Notes: a model not told the origin generated them from the sequence alone. 64,000 nucleotides of DNA from Streptomyces sp. V2I9 (GCF_030817475.1 NZ_JAUSZJ010000002.1:6710626-6774625), one strand, 5' to 3'; shown: positions 33,664-42,644, counted from the first letter of the stretch. Made by a program: numbers and translations.

Positions 33664-35303
33664 CCGAGGTCATCGCACGCGGCGTGCGCCTCGCTCAGGG
33701 GCGATTCGTGATCGAGGAGTTGCTCGGAACCGGAGGCATGGCTTCCGTTCATCGTGCCCGGGACACCGTGCTGGGTCGAACGGTGGCCATCAAGACCATG
33801 AACGCGGCATCGACCGGGGATCCGACCGGGCGGGAACGGTTCCGTCGTGAGGCACGTGCTGCCGCGGCGCTCAGCCACGCGCATGTGGTCGCGGTGCATG
33901 ACGTGCTGGAGGAGGAGGTGGCCGGCACGCGGGTGCCCTATCTGGTGATGGAGTACGTCGAGGGCCGGCCCCTCAGCCGCTTCGTGCCCTCCGCGCCCGG
34001 AGGGCTGCCGCTCGGCGAGGCTCTGCGGTACACCGCGGAGATCCTGGACGCGCTGGCGGCCAGCCACGACGGCGGACTGGTGCACCGGGATGTCAAACCG
34101 GCCAATGTGATGGTCACCGCGACCGGGTCCGTCAAGGTCATGGACTTCGGCATCGCGCGGGCCCTCGACGCGCAGCACACCGCACTGACCGGCACAGGTT
34201 TCATCGTCGGAACGCCGCACTACATGGCCCCGGAACAATTCGAGTCCGGCAACCTCGTCGACGCCCGCAGCGATCTGTACGCCGTCGGCATCATCCTCTT
34301 CCAACTCCTCACCGGCTCCGTACCGTTCACCGCGGACTCGGGATTCCGGATCGGCTACCTCCACGTCACGGCCGACCCGCCGGCCCTCACGACCCTCGGT
34401 GCCCGGGTCCCTGCCGAGGTGCAGGCGCTGCTGACCCGAGCGCTGGCCAAGAATCCTGCTGAGCGCTTCCCGAACGCGCGGGCCATGCGCGACCAGGTGC
34501 TGAGCGTCAGCCGCACGGCGGCTTCCGCCGGTACGCCCGGCACCGGACATCCGGTCACCGTCGTCGACCGTCCGTCCTCCGGGCACCCCGTCCCTCCGGG
34601 CCCGGTACTGCCCGCCCCGGCCGCCGCCGCAGCGAACGCGCCCACCGGTCCCGCGGCTGCCGTCCTCAACCGGCCGGCCTTCGTCCCACCCCTTCCGCCG
34701 GGACCGCCTCCCGCACCCGCCGGTTCGGGGGACGTCCTCCGCCGGATGAAACGAGGGCTCGGCCACCCCCTCCTGTGGCTGCTCGCCTTCGTCCCGCTCG
34801 GGGTGTACGGGATGGTCTTGGACCACTACGACACGCATCTGCGGACGCCCGTCCTCGCGCCGGAGGTCCTCGGCGACATTCGCACCGCGATCCCTGCCTG
34901 GGCCGAGGACGACTGGTGGGGCCTTCCCCTGTACGGGCTGCTGCCGGCTGCCGCGGCCGCTCTTCTGTACGTCCGCCTCCGCCTCGACGCGGCAGACACC
35001 GCGCTCACCCGTGCCTGGTCGGTGGCGGTGGGGGTCTTCTGGATCACCGTATGTGCCGCCTGGTGGCTGCACGCCGCCCGCTTCACGGCCCTGGACGACG
35101 CGATCCAGCCGGTCGTCCAGGAGTCCGGGGACGTCGAGTCATTTCGCTACACCGGACTCTTCATCACCAGCTGGCATTCCGCCTCGCTGGTGGCACCGGC
35201 GAAGATCGCGTGCCTGGTGGCGACCCCCGTCGTGCTGTTCGGTGCCGTCCTGCGGTTCCGGCACGCCAGGAGGACTGCGACCCCCGGCGGGTCCGCACCA
35301 TGA
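33660..35303 (+). CDS. Ser/Thr protein kinase (PknB-like) with C-terminal membrane domain
   Basis: 547 residues. Kinase domain at ~15-280: Gly loop LGTGGMASV, Lys45, HRDVKPANV (Asp144, Asn149), DFG at 162-164, APE at 190-192, all catalytic residues intact. A Pro/Ala-rich linker (~295-360) leads to four hydrophobic segments (from LLWLLAFVPLGVYGMVL to CLVATPVVLFGAVL). There is no PASTA domain, so it does not sense peptidoglycan the way PknB does. The start lacks its own ribosome site and overlaps the leader ORF stop. Confidence 0.9.
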   Translation: MTEVIARGVRLAQGRFVIEELLGTGGMASVHRARDTVLGRTVAIKTMNAASTGDPTGRERFRREARAAAALSHAHVVAVHDVLEEEVAGTRVPYLVMEYVEGRPLSRFVPSAPGGLPLGEALRYTAEILDALAASHDGGLVHRDVKPANVMVTATGSVKVMDFGIARALDAQHTALTGTGFIVGTPHYMAPEQFESGNLVDARSDLYAVGIILFQLLTGSVPFTADSGFRIGYLHVTADPPALTTLGARVPAEVQALLTRALAKNPAERFPNARAMRDQVLSVSRTAASAGTPGTGHPVTVVDRPSSGHPVPPGPVLPAPAAAAANAPTGPAAAVLNRPAFVPPLPPGPPPAPAGSGDVLRRMKRGLGHPLLWLLAFVPLGVYGMVLDHYDTHLRTPVLAPEVLGDIRTAIPAWAEDDWWGLPLYGLLPAAAAALLYVRLRLDAADTALTRAWSVAVGVFWITVCAAWWLHAARFTALDDAIQPVVQESGDVESFRYTGLFITSWHSASLVAPAKIACLVATPVVLFGAVLRFRHARRTATPGGSAP

Positions 35304-35513
35304 ACGGCTCCCCCGCCGGATGCCGCCGCCGGATCGCCTCGGTCGGCACCGGCGGCCGGCCTCGCCCCTGGGCAACACCGGTCGGTGTGCGTGGAGCCGC
35401 TGCTTCCTCGGGTGTGACAGGAACAGGTCCGCGAATGCTCCAGCGGGCGCGGCCATGTGCTGAACTGGGCTTTTCCCTCGGATCAGCCCGCACCCCGGAT
35501 TCAGGAGTTCCCC

Positions 35514-36809
35514 GTGCACAGTTACCGGCAGCCCGGTGTCGTCCTCACCGACCGGCGCTTCACCGTGCCCCTCGACCACAGCGACCCCGGAGGCGAGCAG
35601 ATCGAGGTGTTCGGCCGGGAAGCCGTCGCCGCCTCGCGGGCCGGTGAGGAACTGCCCTGGCTGGTCTACCTGGAGGGAGGCCCCGGCTTCGGCGCGCGCC
35701 GGTTCGTCGGCGCCGAGGCCTGGCTCGGCCGGGCCCTGCGCGACTTCCGCGTGCTCCTGCTCGACCAGCGCGGCACCGGTCTTTCCACCCCGGCCAACCG
35801 GCAGACCCTCCCGCTCCGCGGCGGCCCGCGCGAACAGGCCGACTACCTCGCCCACTTCCGCTCCGACTCCATCGTCCGCGACTGCGAGCTGATCCGGCCG
35901 CGGCTCACCGGCGGAGCGCCCTGGACCGTGCTCGGCCAGTCCTTCGGCGGCTTCTGTGCCGTCCGCTACCTCTCCTCGGCGCCCGAGGGCCTCGCGGCGG
36001 TCCTGATCACCGGCGGGCTGCCCTCCCTGGACGCTCACGCCGACGACGTCTACCGGGCCGCGTACCCGCGCATCGAGCGGAAGGTCGCCGCCCACTACGC
36101 CCGCTACCCGCAGGACATCGAGCGCGCCCGCGCCATCGCCGCGTACCTCGGCGAGCACCGCCCCGAGAGCGCCGGCCACCGGCTCACCCCCGAGGGCTTC
36201 CAGTCGCTCGGCATCCTGCTCGGCTCCGGCAGCGGCAGCCACCAGCTCCACTACCTGTTGGAGAACGCCTTCGTCCGCACCCCGCACGGCACGGAACTCT
36301 CCGACGTCTTCCGGGAAGCGATGCGCACCGCCTCCTCCTTCGCCGGGCACCCGCTCTACGCCCTGCTGCACGAGGCCATCTACGGGCAGGGCGAACGCGC
36401 CACTGCCTGGGCGGCGGAACGCGTACGCGGTGAGTTCCCGCAGTTCGACGCGGCGGCCGCGCTGGCGGGCGAGGGCCCCGTGCTCTTCACCGGCGAGACC
36501 ATCCACCCCTGGCACTTCGACGTCGACCCGGCCCTGCGCCCGCTCCGCGAGACCGCCGAACTGCTGGCGCGGCGCACCGACTGGCCCGTGCTGTACGACC
36601 CCGAGCGGCTGGCCGCCAACGAGGTCCCGGTCGCGGCGGCCGTCTACCACGACGACATGTACGTCGACACGGCGGACTCGCTGCGCACGGCGGCGGCCAT
36701 CAGGGGACTGCGGACCTGGGTGACGAACGAGTACGAGCACGACGGGGTGCGCGCGGGCGGCCCCCGTGTCCTGGACCGGCTGCTGGCGCTGGTGCGCGAC
36801 GAGGTGTGA
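35514..36809 (+). CDS. Alpha/beta hydrolase, proline iminopeptidase-like (S33)
   Basis: 431 residues, no signal peptide. Oxyanion-side motif EGGPGFG, strand motif LLLDQRGTGLS and nucleophile elbow GQSFGG (Ser) mark peptidase family S33. The catalytic His is likely in the C-terminal EYEHDG. Removes N-terminal Pro or similar residues from peptides. GTG 35514 is chosen because AGGAG lies 6 nt upstream; the frame is open further back without support. The 210 bp before it show no gene I believe in. Confidence 0.85.
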   Translation: MHSYRQPGVVLTDRRFTVPLDHSDPGGEQIEVFGREAVAASRAGEELPWLVYLEGGPGFGARRFVGAEAWLGRALRDFRVLLLDQRGTGLSTPANRQTLPLRGGPREQADYLAHFRSDSIVRDCELIRPRLTGGAPWTVLGQSFGGFCAVRYLSSAPEGLAAVLITGGLPSLDAHADDVYRAAYPRIERKVAAHYARYPQDIERARAIAAYLGEHRPESAGHRLTPEGFQSLGILLGSGSGSHQLHYLLENAFVRTPHGTELSDVFREAMRTASSFAGHPLYALLHEAIYGQGERATAWAAERVRGEFPQFDAAAALAGEGPVLFTGETIHPWHFDVDPALRPLRETAELLARRTDWPVLYDPERLAANEVPVAAAVYHDDMYVDTADSLRTAAAIRGLRTWVTNEYEHDGVRAGGPRVLDRLLALVRDEV

Positions 36810-36829
36810 CGGGCCGGGCCGCGCGCGCT

Positions 36830-36854
36830 CGCCGGGGCCGGACCGGCGCCGGCG
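36830..36854. terminator. Hairpin between convergent hydrolase and rhodanese genes
   Basis: Arms CGCCGG-G-GCC and GGC-G-CCGGCG pair with one G-G mismatch around a GGACC loop. It sits between the two stops and is likely bidirectional. Confidence 0.6.
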
Positions 36855-36862
36855 CGGGCGGA

Positions 36863-37435
36863 TCAGCGCTGGAGTTCCGCCAGGGTCGCGTCGAGGTCGC
36901 CCACGGCGCGCGGGGTCCGGTTGTGGGGCAGCTTCGACAGGACCGCCGCCATCCCGCAGGTGTCGCTGACCGCCGAATACACCAGGCCCGCTCCGATGCC
37001 CGCGGAGAGCCACCGGGCCGCCGGGAAGCGGACGCCCGCCACCAGCCCGGCCACCACCAGCGAGCCCGCCGCGAGGCGCACCTGACGCTCCAGGGGCCAG
37101 GTGGTGCGGGCGCCCTCGGGGCGGTCCAGGCCGCGGCCGTCGCCCTCCCATGCCGACGTGCCGCCGCTCAGCGTCACGGCCTCGATGTCGGCGCCGGCGA
37201 GGATCTCGCAGGCCCGCGTGGACCGGACCCCGGAGGCGCACACCACCAGCAGCGAACCGCGCGCGGAGGCGGACTTGAGCGCCGCCAGCGCGTCCGGCAG
37301 CTTGTCGAGCGGGATGTTGAGGGCGCCGGGCACATGCCCGGAGGCGTACTCACCGGGCGCCCGTACGTCGATGACGGTGAACTCCTCCAGACGGGCTGCG
37401 GCCTGGGCGGGGGAGAGGGAGGCGGGGATGGGCAC
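36863..37435 (-). CDS. Rhodanese with membrane tail (YgaP-like)
   Basis: 190 residues. Rhodanese domain at ~5-105 with catalytic Cys66 in VVCASGVRS. A DUF2892-like pair of hydrophobic segments follows (~118-160: LAAGSLVVAGLVAGV, then LSAGIGAGLVYSAV), so the domain faces the cytoplasm from the membrane. Transfers sulfane sulfur to thiophilic acceptors. The convergent hydrolase gene shares its terminator. The 283 bp upstream are high-GC and show no gene. Confidence 0.87.
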   Translation of the reverse strand: MPIPASLSPAQAAARLEEFTVIDVRAPGEYASGHVPGALNIPLDKLPDALAALKSASARGSLLVVCASGVRSTRACEILAGADIEAVTLSGGTSAWEGDGRGLDRPEGARTTWPLERQVRLAAGSLVVAGLVAGVRFPAARWLSAGIGAGLVYSAVSDTCGMAAVLSKLPHNRTPRAVGDLDATLAELQR

Positions 37436-37718
37436 GAGCGGTTTCCTTTCGTTCGCCGGGGCGGCGGGGAGAGGGGGGCCTCCCGTCCGACCCGGACGGG
37501 CCGGGCGGGTGCGCGGTGACCGTCACCGGCCTCCAGCGTCGCACGTCCGGGAGCGCTGCCGGGTCCCGGAGGGTCGCCTCCGGCCCCGGACCTGTCCCGG
37601 ACGCGTTCCCCGTACCCGTGCCAGGCATGCCCGGCCGTCCCCCGTGCCGTGCCGGGGTGGCCGCCCGGCCCGGACCGGCGCGCCTGCCGCCGTGACGGTA
37701 CGTGGGTAGCCTGCCGGT

Positions 37719-38453
37719 ATGAGCTCGCAGCGACTCGAACCCATGCCCTCCGACTGGCAGCGCGCCCTGGCCGTGGTCGCCCACCCCGACGACCTGGAGT
37801 ACGGGGCCGCCGCCGCCGTGGCCGAGTGGACCGACGGCGGGCGCGAGGTCGTCTACCTGCTCGCCAGCCGCGGCGAGGCCGGGATCGACACCCTGCCGCC
37901 CGAGGAGTGCGCCCAGGTGCGCGAGCGCGAGCAGCGGGCGAGCGCCGCCGTCGTCGGCGTACGGACCGTGGAGTTCCTGGACCACCGCGACGGGGTGATC
38001 GAGTACGGCACCGCGCTCCGCCGCGACATCGCCGCCGCCGTCCGCCGCCATCGCCCCGAGCTGGTGGTCACCCTCAACCACCGGGACACCTGGGGCGGCA
38101 CCGCCTGGAACACCCCTGACCACCGCGCGGTCGGGCGTGCCGCCCTGGACGCGGTGGCCGACGCGGGCAACCGATGGATCTTCCCGGAACTCACCGAGCG
38201 GGGCCTCCGGCCGTGGGGCGGGGTGCGGTGGACCGCCGTGGCCGGCAGCGACCGGCCCACGCACGCGGTCGACGCGACCGCCGGTCTCGAACGCTCGGTC
38301 CGGTCGCTCCTGGAGCACCGCACATACATCCGGGCACTGACCCGGGAGGACCCGGAGCGGTACTGCCGGACCTTCCTGACGGGCATGGTGGAGGCAGCCG
38401 CCGACCGGTTCGGCGGCCGTCCGGCGGTCACCTTCGAGGTCTTCTCCCACTGA
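37719..38453 (+). CDS. PIG-L/LmbE-family deacetylase
   Basis: 244 residues. Metal-binding motif AHPDD at 21-25 and a distal His in TPDHRAV identify the MshB/LmbE zinc-dependent N-deacetylase family. These act on N-acetyl sugars or on small-molecule conjugates; the substrate here is open. No ribosome site precedes ATG 37719; TAGCCT ends 6 nt upstream, so a leaderless transcript is likely. Confidence 0.87.
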   Translation: MSSQRLEPMPSDWQRALAVVAHPDDLEYGAAAAVAEWTDGGREVVYLLASRGEAGIDTLPPEECAQVREREQRASAAVVGVRTVEFLDHRDGVIEYGTALRRDIAAAVRRHRPELVVTLNHRDTWGGTAWNTPDHRAVGRAALDAVADAGNRWIFPELTERGLRPWGGVRWTAVAGSDRPTHAVDATAGLERSVRSLLEHRTYIRALTREDPERYCRTFLTGMVEAAADRFGGRPAVTFEVFSH

Positions 38454-38490
38454 GGCGGCCGGGCGGTCCGCCGTCGCGCGCGTCGGCCGG

Positions 38491-38519
38491 TTGACAAACC
38501 GGATTGCCGATTCTGCAAT
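38491..38519 (+). promoter_or_regulatory. Promoter and internal inverted repeat of the XRE-cupin gene
   Basis: TTGACA (38491-38496), a 17-bp spacer and TGCAAT (38514-38519) form a sigma70-like promoter; the start site would fall on the A of ATG 38526. ATTGC-N7-GCAAT (38503-38519) overlaps the spacer and -10, a good place for an autoregulatory operator. Confidence 0.6.
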
Positions 38520-38525
38520 GTCCGC

Positions 38526-39125
38526 ATGAAAGAACACGACCGGGGCGACCCGGACCTGGACGCCGTCCTCTCCGGGGTCGGACCCCGCCTGCGCCGCCTG
38601 CGCAAGGACCGCGGGGTCACCCTCGCCGCCCTCTCGGCCGCCACCGGCATATCCGTCTCCACCCTCTCCCGGCTGGAGTCCGGCGGCCGTCGCCCCAGCC
38701 TGGAACTGATGCTGCCGATCGCCCGCGCCCATGAGGTGCCGCTCGACGACCTCGTGGGAGCCGCGCCGGTCGGAGACCCACGGGTGCGGGCCAAGCCGAT
38801 CGTTCAGCACGGCCGGACCATGTTGCCGCTGACCGCCCGGCCCGGCGGCCTCCAGGCGTACAAGCTGATCCAGGAGCCGGGCAGCGGAGGCCCGCCGGAA
38901 CAGCGCACGCACGAGGGGTACGAGTGGCTGTTCGTGCTCTCCGGAAAGCTGCGGCTGCTGCTGGCCGAGCACGATCTGGTGCTGGAACCGGGCGAGGCGG
39001 CCGAGTTCGACACCCGGCTGCCGCACTGGTTCGGTCCGGCCGAGGACGAGACGGTGGAGTTCCTCAGCCTGTTCGGGCCGCAGGGCGAGCGCATGCACGT
39101 ACGGGCGAAGCCCAGGCGCGGCTGA
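38526..39125 (+). CDS. XRE-family regulator with cupin sensor domain
   Basis: 199 residues. Helix-turn-helix at ~18-72 (VTLAALSAATGISVSTLSRLE) and a C-terminal cupin (~105-195; THEGYEWLFVLSGKLRLLL). Such proteins sense small metabolites such as amino acids or polyamines and control nearby genes. The promoter carries an inverted repeat over its -10, suggesting autorepression; the downstream oxidoreductase operon is a possible second target. It reads as leaderless, as no ribosome site is present. Confidence 0.88.
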   Translation: MKEHDRGDPDLDAVLSGVGPRLRRLRKDRGVTLAALSAATGISVSTLSRLESGGRRPSLELMLPIARAHEVPLDDLVGAAPVGDPRVRAKPIVQHGRTMLPLTARPGGLQAYKLIQEPGSGGPPEQRTHEGYEWLFVLSGKLRLLLAEHDLVLEPGEAAEFDTRLPHWFGPAEDETVEFLSLFGPQGERMHVRAKPRRG

Positions 39126-39170
39126 CGGCCGTACCGCTCCACGGGCGGATCGAGGTGTTCCCAGACAGGC

Positions 39171-39187
39171 AAGCGACCGCTTAGTAT
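39171..39187 (+). promoter_or_regulatory. Operator AAGCG-AC-CGCTT over a -10 element
   Basis: A palindrome at 39171-39182 abuts and overlaps TAGTAT (39182-39187), a TANNNT -10 upstream of the oxidoreductase/acyl-CoA dehydrogenase operon. The palindrome is typical of TetR regulators of fatty-acid and acyl-CoA genes and shares the core AGCGACCGCT with operator O2 at 27689. Confidence 0.6.
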
Positions 39188-39252
39188 GCGGGCGGCAGTG
39201 GTAATGCCGACCGCTCCGGCGGTTGACGCCGACAGTGTTGTGGAGGCCCCTC

Positions 39253-40218
39253 ATGCAGGCATGGCGAGTACACCGGAACGGCGAGCCGGGCGAGGTGATG
39301 CGGCTGGAGGAGACCGACCGGCCAACACCCGGCGACGGGCAGGTGCTCGTCGAGGTCCGCGCCGCCAACGTCAACTTCCCCGACGCCCTGCTCTGCCGGG
39401 GCCAGTACCAGGTGCGGCCCCCGCTGCCGTTCACTCCGGGCGTCGAGGTGTGCGGCACCACCGAGGACGGACGACGCGTGCTCGCCACCCCCACCCTGCC
39501 GCACGGCGGCTTCGCCGACCACGTCGTCGCGGACGAGGCGGCCCTGCTGCCCGCCCCCGACGCCCTCGACGACGCCGAAGCGGCCGCCCTGCACATCGGC
39601 TACCAGACCGGCTGGTTCGGCCTGCACCGCCGCGCCCGCCTCCAGCCCGGCGAGACCCTCCTCGTCCACGCGGCGGCCGGGGGCGTCGGCAGCGCCGCCG
39701 TCCAGCTCGGCAGGGCGGCCGGGGCGAAGGTCATCGGGGTCGTCGGCGGTCCGGAGAAGGCGGCCGTCGCCCGCGAACTCGGCTGCGACGTGGTCGTGGA
39801 CCGGCGGAGCGAGGACATCGCCGCCGCCGTGAAGGAAGCCACCGGGGGGCGCGGCGCGGACGTCGTCTACGACCCGGTCGGCGGCGACGCCTACACCAGG
39901 TCCACCAAGTGCGTCGCCTTCGAGGGGCGCATTCTCGTCGTCGGCTTCGCCAGTGGCGTCATCCCCACCCCGGCCCTCAACCATGCCCTGGTCAAGAACT
40001 ACTCCGTCCTCGGGCTGCACTGGGGCCTCTACAACGCCAAGGACCCGGCGGCCGTCCGCGCCTGCCACGACGAGCTGACCGAGCTGGCCGAGCAGGGCCT
40101 CGTCAAACCGCTGGTCAGCGAGCGCGTTCCGATGGCGGGCGCGGCCGCCGCCGTCCAGCGCGTCGCGGACGGCACCAGCACCGGCCGGATCGTCGTCCTG
40201 CCGGGAGGCGCCCGATGA
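39253..40218 (+). CDS. NADPH:quinone oxidoreductase-like (MDR) enzyme
   Basis: 321 residues. Medium-chain dehydrogenase fold without the zinc ligands: N-terminal NVNFPDALLCRGQYQ, nucleotide site AAAGGVGSAAVQLGRAAGAKV. Reduces quinones or enoyl-type substrates with NADPH. ATG 39253 has GGAGG 7 nt upstream. The stop overlaps the next start (ATGA), so it belongs to the acyl-CoA dehydrogenase operon and may act on the same pathway. Confidence 0.86.
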   Translation: MQAWRVHRNGEPGEVMRLEETDRPTPGDGQVLVEVRAANVNFPDALLCRGQYQVRPPLPFTPGVEVCGTTEDGRRVLATPTLPHGGFADHVVADEAALLPAPDALDDAEAAALHIGYQTGWFGLHRRARLQPGETLLVHAAAGGVGSAAVQLGRAAGAKVIGVVGGPEKAAVARELGCDVVVDRRSEDIAAAVKEATGGRGADVVYDPVGGDAYTRSTKCVAFEGRILVVGFASGVIPTPALNHALVKNYSVLGLHWGLYNAKDPAAVRACHDELTELAEQGLVKPLVSERVPMAGAAAAVQRVADGTSTGRIVVLPGGAR

Positions 40219-41408
40219 AGCCCGCGACCGACGCCGCCGAACTGCGCCGCCGCACCCGCGACCTGCTCGCCGCGCACCCGCCCGCCACCACCGGCCGCAC
40301 CGACTTCCTGAGGGCCCGCTTCGACGCCGGTCTCGCCTGGGTCCACTACCCCGTCGGCCTCGGCGGACTGGACGCGCCCCGCTCCCTCCAGCAGGTGGTC
40401 GACGCCGAACTCGCCGCCGCCGGCGCACCCGACAACGACCCCCGCCGCATCGGTATCGGCCTCGGCATGGCCGCCCCCACCATCCTCGGCTTCGGCACCG
40501 ACGAGCAGAAGCGCCGCTTCCTGCGCCCGCTGTGGGTGGGGGAGGAGGTCTGGTGCCAGCTCTTCAGCGAACCCGGAGCCGGATCCGACCTCGCGGCCCT
40601 CGCCACCCGCGCCGTCCAGGACGAGACCGGCGACTGGATCGTCGACGGCCAGAAGGTCTGGACGTCCAGTGCCCACCTCGCCCGCTGGGCCATCCTCATC
40701 GCCCGTACCGACCCCGACCAGCCCAAGCACCGGGGCATCAGCTACTTCATCTGCGACATGACCGACCCCGGTGTCGAGGTCCGGCCGCTGCGCCAGATCA
40801 CCGGCGAGGCCGAGTTCAACGAGGTCTTCCTCACCGGGGTGCGCATCCCCGACAGCCACCGCCTCGGCCCCGTCGGCGAGGGGTGGAAGGTCGCCCTGAC
40901 CACCCTGATGAACGAGCGCGTCTCCATCGGCGGCTCCCGCATCCCGCGCGAGGGCGGCATGATCGGCCCGGTCGCAAGAACGTGGCGCGAACGGCCCGAG
41001 CTGCGCACCCCCGACACCCATCAGCGCCTTCTGGAGCTCTGGGTGGAGGCCGAGGTCGCCCGGCTGACCGGTGAGCGGCTGCGCCAGCAACTCGTCGCCG
41101 GACAGCCGGGGCCCGAAGGGTCGGGCATGAAGCTCGCGTTCGCCCGGCTCAACCAGGAGATCAGCGGCCTGGAGGTCGAACTGCTCGGTGACGAGGGTCT
41201 GTTGTACGGCGACTGGACCATGGTCCGCCCGGAGCTGGTCGACTTCACCGGGCGGGACGCGGGCTACCGCTATCTGCGCTCCAAGGGCAACTCCATCGAG
41301 GGCGGCACCAGCGAGGTCCTGCTGAACATCGTGGCCGAACGCGTCCTCGGGCTGCCCGCCGAACCCCGCAACGACAAGGACGCCGCCTGGAAGGACCTGA
41401 GCCGATGA
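40215..41408 (+). CDS. Acyl-CoA dehydrogenase, likely catalytic subunit
   Basis: 397 residues. FAD-binding and substrate motifs WCQLFSEPGAGSDLA and GQKVWTSSA are clear, and the C-terminal SIEGGTSEV supplies the Glu usually used as catalytic base. The protein resembles the larger partner of heteromeric actinobacterial FadE pairs that dehydrogenate bulky acyl-CoAs. It is coupled by ATGA on both sides, which fits equal production of the two subunits. Confidence 0.88.
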   Translation: MKPATDAAELRRRTRDLLAAHPPATTGRTDFLRARFDAGLAWVHYPVGLGGLDAPRSLQQVVDAELAAAGAPDNDPRRIGIGLGMAAPTILGFGTDEQKRRFLRPLWVGEEVWCQLFSEPGAGSDLAALATRAVQDETGDWIVDGQKVWTSSAHLARWAILIARTDPDQPKHRGISYFICDMTDPGVEVRPLRQITGEAEFNEVFLTGVRIPDSHRLGPVGEGWKVALTTLMNERVSIGGSRIPREGGMIGPVARTWRERPELRTPDTHQRLLELWVEAEVARLTGERLRQQLVAGQPGPEGSGMKLAFARLNQEISGLEVELLGDEGLLYGDWTMVRPELVDFTGRDAGYRYLRSKGNSIEGGTSEVLLNIVAERVLGLPAEPRNDKDAAWKDLSR

Positions 41409-42523
41409 CCGCCCCCGTCCAGCCTCCCGCCACCCCCGACCTGCTCTACTCGCAGGACGAGGAGGACCTGCGCTCCGCCGTCCGCGCCCTCCTCGCCGAC
41501 CGGGCCGCCGCGCCGACGGTGATCGCCGCCACCGAGTCCGACACGCCGTACGACCCGCAGCTGTGGGCCTCCCTCGCCGGCTCCATCGGCGCTGCCGGGC
41601 TCCTCGTCCCGGAGAAGCTCGGCGGACAGGGCGCGTCCCACCGGGAGGCCGCCGTGGTCCTGGAGGAGCTGGGCCGCAGCGTGGCCCCCGCTCCGTACCT
41701 GACCAGCTCCGTCGTGGCCACCGAGACCCTGCTCGCCCTGGCCGGCGAGGACGGCCCCGCCGCGGCCCTCCTGCGTGAGCTGGCCTCCGGAGCGCGTACG
41801 GCCGTGCTCGCCGTGCCCTTCGCCACCCCGCCCGCCGGTCCGGGCCCGGCGCTCGGCCCGCTCGGCGGGACGGTACGCGGCGTGGCGGACGCGCGGGCCG
41901 CGGACGTGCTGCTGGTGCCGACCTCCGAAGGGCTGTACGCGGTCGAGGCGTCGGACCCGGCCGTAGCCGTGGAACCGCTCGTCCCGCTGGACCTGACCCG
42001 CCCCCTCGCCTCCGTCACCCTCACCGGGGCGGCCGGAAGCCCGCTGGCCGACGCGGGCGCGAGCGCCGCCGCCGTACGGCGCGGTCTGCTCGCCGGAGCC
42101 GGTCTGCTCGCCTCCGAACAGCTCGGCATCGCCGAATGGTGCCTGACCGAGACGGTCCGGTACACCCGCGAACGCCGCCAGTTCAACCGGCCCGTGGGGT
42201 CGTTCCAGGCGCTCAAGCACCGGATGGCACAGCTCTGGCTGGAGGTCGTCTCGGCCCGCGCCGCCGCCCGCAACGCGGCCGACGCGCTGGCGACCGGCAG
42301 CCCGGACGCCCCGCTCGCCGTCGCGGTCGCCCAGGCGTACTGCTCGGGCGTCGCGGTCCACGCCGCCGAGGAGTGCGTCCAGCTGCACGGCGGCATCGGC
42401 ATGACCTGGGAGCACCCGGCGCACCTGTACCTCAAGCGCGCCAAGGCCGACTCCCTCGCGTACGGCACGGCGGGAAGCCACCGCCAGGCCGTCGCGGAGC
42501 TGGCGGAGCTGCCGGCGCCGTAG
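41405..42523 (+). CDS. Acyl-CoA dehydrogenase, second (partner) subunit
   Basis: 372 residues of the same fold (RAAAVVLEELGRS-like N-terminal helices, then RYTRERRQFNRPVGSFQALKH and QLHGGIGMTWEHPAHLYLKRA). The usual C-terminal EGGT-type catalytic Glu motif is not present, which supports a structural or FAD-contributing role in an alpha2beta2 enzyme with the preceding gene. Last gene of the operon; a strong hairpin follows 89 nt later. Confidence 0.85.
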   Translation: MTAPVQPPATPDLLYSQDEEDLRSAVRALLADRAAAPTVIAATESDTPYDPQLWASLAGSIGAAGLLVPEKLGGQGASHREAAVVLEELGRSVAPAPYLTSSVVATETLLALAGEDGPAAALLRELASGARTAVLAVPFATPPAGPGPALGPLGGTVRGVADARAADVLLVPTSEGLYAVEASDPAVAVEPLVPLDLTRPLASVTLTGAAGSPLADAGASAAAVRRGLLAGAGLLASEQLGIAEWCLTETVRYTRERRQFNRPVGSFQALKHRMAQLWLEVVSARAAARNAADALATGSPDAPLAVAVAQAYCSGVAVHAAEECVQLHGGIGMTWEHPAHLYLKRAKADSLAYGTAGSHRQAVAELAELPAP

Positions 42524-42611
42524 CCCGTGGCCGCCTTCGGGCGCATCGGCCCGCTGGTCCGATCCGGTGACGTACGCGAGCGAGGCGACCCGTTCCGCCC
42601 CGGTGGGCGTT

Positions 42612-42644
42612 TGTCCCCGGGGGCGCGCGTGCGCCCCCGGGACA
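42612..42644 (+). terminator. Strong hairpin after the acyl-CoA dehydrogenase operon
   Basis: TGTCCC(C)GGGGGCGC pairs with GCGCCCCCGGGACA, one bulged C, GCGT loop. It ends only 26 nt before the next ATG, so it may also act in the leader of the following gene. Confidence 0.75.

Noticed and set aside
35300..35647. ORF starting at an ATGA overlap with the kinase stop
   Set aside because: Runs out of frame into the S33 hydrolase and has no domain or ribosome site; the overlap is probably chance.
37728..37745. Sequence resembling a tRNA T-loop (GGGTTCGAGTC on the minus strand)
   Set aside because: Lies in the first codons of the PIG-L gene; no acceptor or anticodon stem can be found around it.
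35139..39596. Two ~700-codon minus-strand frames opposite hydrolase, PIG-L and regulator genes
   Set aside because: Low-complexity antisense frames; the plus-strand proteins have clear catalytic motifs.
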